A model generated the notes under the pieces. The model did not search any database. It worked only from the letters and a program-made list of their open reading frames with translations, and had not been told where the DNA came from. From Nitrosomonas sp. JL21 (GTDB lineage: Bacteria > Pseudomonadota > Gammaproteobacteria > Burkholderiales > Nitrosomonadaceae), in the NCBI RefSeq assembly GCF_009833095.1, contig NZ_QRCB01000043.1, forward strand, positions 1 through 64,000: a stretch of 64,000 nt of DNA, written 5' to 3'. The first letter of the stretch is position 1. Each line of letters opens with the position of its first letter. This document shows, piece by piece, positions 59,818 through 64,000 of this stretch. The position numbers and the translations under genes were made by a program.

Positions 59818-60648
59818 CTAGCCGAACAAATTGACCACGCCATCGAGACCGACGTAGTTGAGGGAATAAGTAGCATGCTCCCTGACAATCGGCTTGGCAT
59901 GATAGGCAATGCTGACGCCGGCTGCAGTCATCATATCGAGATCATTGGCGCCATCGCCCATGGCGATGATCTGCTCCGGCTTGATTCCCAATTCGTCACG
60001 AACGCGGTTCAGCACATCCGCTTTTCCTTCTCGACCGATGATCTTTCCGAGAACTTTGCCGGTCAATCGATTCTCTTCGATTTGCAATACATTGGCGGCA
60101 GCATAATCCAATCCCAAGCGGGTTTTGATCCGTTCGGTAAAGAACGTGAAGCCACCGGAAATCACCATGGTCTTGATGCCCGCCCGCTGAGCTTGCTGCA
60201 GCATTTTTTCAGCACCGGGGCTCAATCGAACTCGCTCGTCATAGACCTTTTGCAGCGCATCTTGATGCAATCCTTGCAATAGTTGCGTGCGTCGGGTCAG
60301 GCTTTCTTCGAAACTGATTTCTCCGCGCATGGTTTGCTGGGTAATCGCAGCCACCTGCGGTTTGATATCGTGCATGTCGGCAATTTCATCAATGGATTCG
60401 ATCGCCAATAGCGTGGAATCCATATCCATCGCAATTAATCTGAAATCGGAAAATTTGAGCTGGGGATTTACAAAAGCATAATCCAACTCGATGTCAGCGC
60501 AATGACTGGCGACTTCGTCCGAATATTCGGCATCGGTCAACCGGAATGCCTGACCGGTGATGCGCTCGATGCCACTGGCATGAGATAGCTTGGCCAGTGT
60601 GCGCAGATCGCTGTTATTGATTTCTAATCCTTGGATGATGAGATTCAT
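59818..60648 (-). CDS. serB: Phosphoserine phosphatase
   Basis: The start at 60648 gives 276 residues, the usual SerB length, with a short N-terminal extension before the HAD domain. The HAD domain has AMDMDSTLLAIE (nucleophile Asp), ISGGFTFF and MGDGANDLDMM. It completes serine synthesis. Confidence 0.94.
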   Translation of the reverse strand: MNLIIQGLEINNSDLRTLAKLSHASGIERITGQAFRLTDAEYSDEVASHCADIELDYAFVNPQLKFSDFRLIAMDMDSTLLAIESIDEIADMHDIKPQVAAITQQTMRGEISFEESLTRRTQLLQGLHQDALQKVYDERVRLSPGAEKMLQQAQRAGIKTMVISGGFTFFTERIKTRLGLDYAAANVLQIEENRLTGKVLGKIIGREGKADVLNRVRDELGIKPEQIIAMGDGANDLDMMTAAGVSIAYHAKPIVREHATYSLNYVGLDGVVNLFG

Positions 60649-60688
60649 GGGAAAGATTCTATTGATTAAATGGCGAAAGGTTGAAGTT

Positions 60689-62152
60689 TTATTGTGGTTG
60701 CCATTCGATGATCTGATTGCGCCCGGCGTGTTTGGCGGCATATAGCGCGGAATCCGCTGCCTTGATCATGTCCAGCGGCTCATTGAAGTGAGCCACACCC
60801 TGTTCATTGGAAGCGACTCCAATCGACGCCGTGATACGGATGGAATAATGGCCGTCCACTTTGTAATTGATGGCGGCAATCGCGTCTTTGAGACGGGAAA
60901 TAAGATTGCGGGAAGCGGCAAGGGTAGTGCCGGGCAGAATCAGCGCAAATTCTTCTCCGCCATAACGGCTTAACGTGTCGTCCTGGCGGATTTGCTCGTA
61001 GATGGTGCTGACCACGGTGACCAGCAGCGAATCGCCGGCCAGATGACCATGGGTGTCATTGACTTGCTTGAAGTGATCGAGATCGATGATCGCGATCGTC
61101 AGCGGCAATTTATACTGCGCGGACAGATGAAATTCGCGGCGCAGTGTTTCATCGAAATAAATGCGGTTGTGAGCGCCGGTCAAACCATCGCGCTGGGATT
61201 TTTCTTCCAATTCCTTGGCTCTCGACAAGCTGTATATCATCAGAAGCTCCTTGGCTTCTGCCATGATTGCAGTGGCTTCAGAGGAATGGTGAATTTTGAT
61301 ATCGAACAAGTCTTCAATGGGTTTTAAACCCGCTTCCATCAACTGAATGACATCGATCAGAGCGGTGCCGTCCAGATCGAGCCAATTTCGGGCAGCTTCG
61401 GTCATCGCAGACATTTTCTGTGGATCTTGAGGATCGAGGAAATAATCGGCCAGGTAGCGGGATACCGCGACACAGGCTTGCAAGGTAGGATCCAGGCTTT
61501 TCGGTTCCGGTTGGCTGTGGCTGGCGATACACGCCAGTGCGATGTAATCCGGTATGTGCCATTTTTGCAACAAAACACAGCCTAATTCATCATGTCCGGC
61601 GCCAAATGTTTGCCGTTCGATCTGCAATAATTGATCGTGATCGGTTGTTGATGAATAGATGTGGTCATACTCTTCCGGCATCATCGTTAAAAAGGCCAGA
61701 ATTCCAATTTCCTGCACGAGCCCCGCCAGAAACAAATCATCTAGGAAGCCCAAGTTGAGTTTTTCACCGAGCGCCCGGCTCGCCAGCGCCGAGGCTACCG
61801 AACGGCGCCAGAAAATATCATGGTCAAATGCTGGCAAGTTGCTCGTGGGCGATTTTTTCATCACCGAATTGGCCAGCGTGAACGATAACGCAATAACGAT
61901 CACTGAGTGAGTGCCAAGAATACTGACGGCCTGGCGGATATTGGTGGCCACACGCCGGGATTTATACAGCGGCGCATTGGCGGTTTTGAGTAGTTTGGCG
62001 GAAAGAACCGGATCTAACGAAATGTACTGACAGGCTTCCCCGATATCCGCATCCGGATTGTTGGCAAGCTCAATGATTTTAATGGCAACTGCGGGTAAGC
62101 TTGGTAGAGTCGTACAGTAATTGAGTCGTGATTTCAGTTTATCATCAAGCAC
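60689..62152 (-). CDS. HDOD-GGDEF signalling protein
   Basis: The 487-residue soluble protein has an N-terminal HDOD domain (LPSLPAVAIKIIELANNPDADI) and a C-terminal GGDEF domain with intact YGGEEFALI (GGEEF) after DGLTGAHNR. It probably makes cyclic di-GMP. The HDOD part lacks obvious catalytic HD metals and may be a ligand-binding module. Confidence 0.88.
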   Translation of the reverse strand: MLDDKLKSRLNYCTTLPSLPAVAIKIIELANNPDADIGEACQYISLDPVLSAKLLKTANAPLYKSRRVATNIRQAVSILGTHSVIVIALSFTLANSVMKKSPTSNLPAFDHDIFWRRSVASALASRALGEKLNLGFLDDLFLAGLVQEIGILAFLTMMPEEYDHIYSSTTDHDQLLQIERQTFGAGHDELGCVLLQKWHIPDYIALACIASHSQPEPKSLDPTLQACVAVSRYLADYFLDPQDPQKMSAMTEAARNWLDLDGTALIDVIQLMEAGLKPIEDLFDIKIHHSSEATAIMAEAKELLMIYSLSRAKELEEKSQRDGLTGAHNRIYFDETLRREFHLSAQYKLPLTIAIIDLDHFKQVNDTHGHLAGDSLLVTVVSTIYEQIRQDDTLSRYGGEEFALILPGTTLAASRNLISRLKDAIAAINYKVDGHYSIRITASIGVASNEQGVAHFNEPLDMIKAADSALYAAKHAGRNQIIEWQPQ

Positions 62153-62465
62153 ATTATTACCTTTTTGGAATACGAATACTATTCATAGCATATTGAATCA
62201 TTGAATAATTATTGCCTATTATAGTATAAAGACCGCATTGTACTTGTCTTTGCGAGAATTAATGTAGGAATTATGCACTTTTTTGTTGTTTTACATCATT
62301 ATGTGCAGAGCCGCAAAGTGATCTGACCAACTGGAAGCGTGGCTATGCTTTTATTTTTTCATGAAATTATTTTGATTATTTTAAATAAAGCAGTTATAAG
62401 GATAAGCGATGAGGTAGATCAAGGCAGCGGGCAGTTTTGCAAAAATTTTGATAAAGGAGTCGAAT

Positions 62466-63962
62466 GTGGAATTTGGAATAAAAATAGGTACCCCAGAAAA
62501 GCAACGTGGGGCCTGTGTCGTGGTGGGTATTTTCGAATCGAAAAAACTGTCCGAATCTGCGAAGATTCTCGATAAGGTTACTCAAGGATATATCAAAAAA
62601 ATATTGACCTCGGGTGATATGAATGGAAAGGTCAATACCTCATTACTCCTTCATCATGTTCCAGATACCTTGTTCAAACGAGTGCTGCTGATCGGGTTGG
62701 GTAACGAGCAGGAATTCAAGGAAAAAACGCTGCAGTCGGCAGTGGGCACAGTCCTGTCGGCTCTGCAGAAAACGGCTGTAACGGATGTGACGTTATTTTT
62801 GGCGGATTTTCCCGTCAAAGCGCGAACCGCCGCGTGGAAGGTATCTCAGATTGTGATTCAGGCGTGCAATGGCAGTTATCGGTTTGATCAACTAAAAAGC
62901 AAGCCGGAAAATGAGCAAAGCGCTTTACGTAAAATCACCTTGTGCATCAATGATCGATCTGAGCTGGCAGCGTGTGAAACTGCGTTGCAACAGGGGCTGG
63001 CGATTGCGCATGGCATGGATTTTACAAAAAATCTGGGTAACCTGGCGGCGAACATGTGCACGCCGACCTATTTGGCCAAGCAAGCCAAGGACCTTGCAAA
63101 AGCGCATAAGCTCAAGGCAACGGTATTGGAAGAAAAGGACATGGAAAAATTGGGAATGGGGTCGTTGTTGGCGGTCGCGCGGGGGACTGACGAGCCTGCG
63201 AAATTGATCGTACTTGAATATTCCGGTTCAGCGAAAAAAGACAATCCCATCGTTTTGGTGGGCAAGGGCGTCACATTCGATACCGGCGGTATTTCGCTCA
63301 AACCTGCAGCAGAAATGGACGAAATGAAATTCGACATGAGCGGCGCGGCCAGTGTACTCGGCACCTTGCTCGCGATCGCTGAAATGAAATTGCCCATTCA
63401 TGTCGTCGGCGTCATTCCGGCGACCGAAAACATGCCCAGCGGGCGCGCGATCAAACCGGGCGACGTGGTCACCAGCATGTCCGGCCAGACCATCGAAATT
63501 CTGAATACCGATGCGGAAGGACGTTTGATATTATGCGATGCACTGACATACGCTGAACGCTATAACCCGAAAGCGGTCATCGATATCGCCACTTTGACGG
63601 GCGCGTGTGTCATTGCGCTCGGAAATTCAACGACCGGCTTGATGACGAATGATGATGGACTGGCCAAAGAGTTACTGTCTGCCGGCGAAGAGGTTGGCGA
63701 TCGTGCCTGGCAATTACCGCTTTGGGATGAGTATCAGGATTTATTGAAGAGCAATTTTGCAGATATCGCCAATATTGGCGGTCGGGCTGCGGGAACGATT
63801 ACCGCCGCGTGCTTTTTATCGCGGTTTACGAAAAAATACCGCTGGGCTCATCTGGACATTGCCGGCACAGCCTGGAAATCCGGTAAGGATAAAGGCTCAA
63901 CCGGACGCCCTGTGCCATTGTTGACCCAGTTCTTGATCACGCAAGCGAACGCAAATTCCTGA
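62466..63962 (+). CDS. pepA: Leucyl aminopeptidase
   Basis: The GTG start at 62466 (MEFGIKIGTPEKQRGA) follows AAAGGAG; a TTG in frame at 62448 is not needed. The 498-residue protein has the N-terminal domain and the M17 peptidase domain: VGKGVTFDTGGISLKP (metal Lys/Asp) and NTDAEGRLIL (metal and catalytic residues). It releases N-terminal Leu and other residues; some homologues also bind DNA. Confidence 0.94.
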   Translation: MEFGIKIGTPEKQRGACVVVGIFESKKLSESAKILDKVTQGYIKKILTSGDMNGKVNTSLLLHHVPDTLFKRVLLIGLGNEQEFKEKTLQSAVGTVLSALQKTAVTDVTLFLADFPVKARTAAWKVSQIVIQACNGSYRFDQLKSKPENEQSALRKITLCINDRSELAACETALQQGLAIAHGMDFTKNLGNLAANMCTPTYLAKQAKDLAKAHKLKATVLEEKDMEKLGMGSLLAVARGTDEPAKLIVLEYSGSAKKDNPIVLVGKGVTFDTGGISLKPAAEMDEMKFDMSGAASVLGTLLAIAEMKLPIHVVGVIPATENMPSGRAIKPGDVVTSMSGQTIEILNTDAEGRLILCDALTYAERYNPKAVIDIATLTGACVIALGNSTTGLMTNDDGLAKELLSAGEEVGDRAWQLPLWDEYQDLLKSNFADIANIGGRAAGTITAACFLSRFTKKYRWAHLDIAGTAWKSGKDKGSTGRPVPLLTQFLITQANANS

Positions 63963-64000
63963 CTTTCCAGAGCGCTGCCCGTCAGTGGCGAGGTATGAAA

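Overview
The window reads as an ordinary chromosomal segment of a chemolithoautotrophic betaproteobacterium, most like an ammonia oxidiser of the Nitrosomonas group. This is an inference from gene content: a form I RubisCO operon (cbbLSQO with divergent cbbR) without carboxysome genes, PilS/PilR, EarP with an arginine-type EF-P, an IscR-controlled Suf operon and a Pseudomonas-type DesA desaturase. No amo or hao genes lie in the window, so the metabolism is not proven here. No rRNA, tRNA or CRISPR array was found.

Layout. 0-1.7 kb: an exported MsrA-thioredoxin-MsrB fusion read leftwards into two stacked terminators. 1.7-6.4 kb: an AT-rich accessory stretch with unknown genes, a degenerate double MazG-like protein, decayed transposase and other coding remnants, a 37-residue membrane peptide, a coiled-coil protein and a DUF2934 protein. 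6.5-11.1 kb (leftward): pilR, pilS, a PP0621-type small protein and ispB. 11.2-14.1 kb: rplU-rpmA-obgE-proB. 14.1-18.1 kb: a membrane acyltransferase-like protein, then a His-rich exported protein, a PepSY protein and a PhoP/PhoQ-like two-component pair. 18.1-19.8 kb: a half-size GDT1 transporter and an orphan double-receiver LuxR regulator. 19.9-26.2 kb: cbbO, cbbQ, cbbS, cbbL (leftward) and cbbR. 26.2-31.8 kb: a membrane protein with a degenerate kinase dimerisation segment behind a perfect CRP-type site, then rimO-earP-efp and a Kelch protein. 31.8-38.9 kb: nfu-sufU-sufS-sufD-sufC-sufB-sufA-iscR, read right to left from two tandem IscR boxes. 39.2-42.9 kb: a GldA/F/G-like ABC system with a DUF4340 protein. 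42.9-46.7 kb: mutM, proC, yggT, DUF167, sixA, rluE. 46.9-55.4 kb: desaturase, rpmG, rpmB, radC, coaBC, dut, DUF192, ffh, a CcsA-like protein and an SH3 lipoprotein. 55.6-64 kb: two GGDEF proteins, a truncated haemoglobin, maeA, serB and pepA.

How parts work together. CbbL and CbbS form RubisCO and CbbQ/CbbO its motor activase; CbbR would control them. The sequence after cbbS can fold either into an intrinsic terminator or into a competing hairpin, which suggests a built-in way to lower activase expression relative to RubisCO. The Suf genes form a complete Fe-S assembly line (desulfurase, SufU-type partner, SufBCD scaffold, A-type and Nfu carriers) under IscR. EarP rhamnosylates Arg32 of the adjacent EF-P.

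The most notable loci are the cbbS-cbbQ attenuator-like element, the CRP-consensus site ahead of the degenerate sensor protein, the double receiver regulator with both receivers impaired, the His-rich/PepSY/two-component cluster, the MsrA-Trx-MsrB fusion and the small-gene accessory stretch. No clear new defence or mobile system was found.
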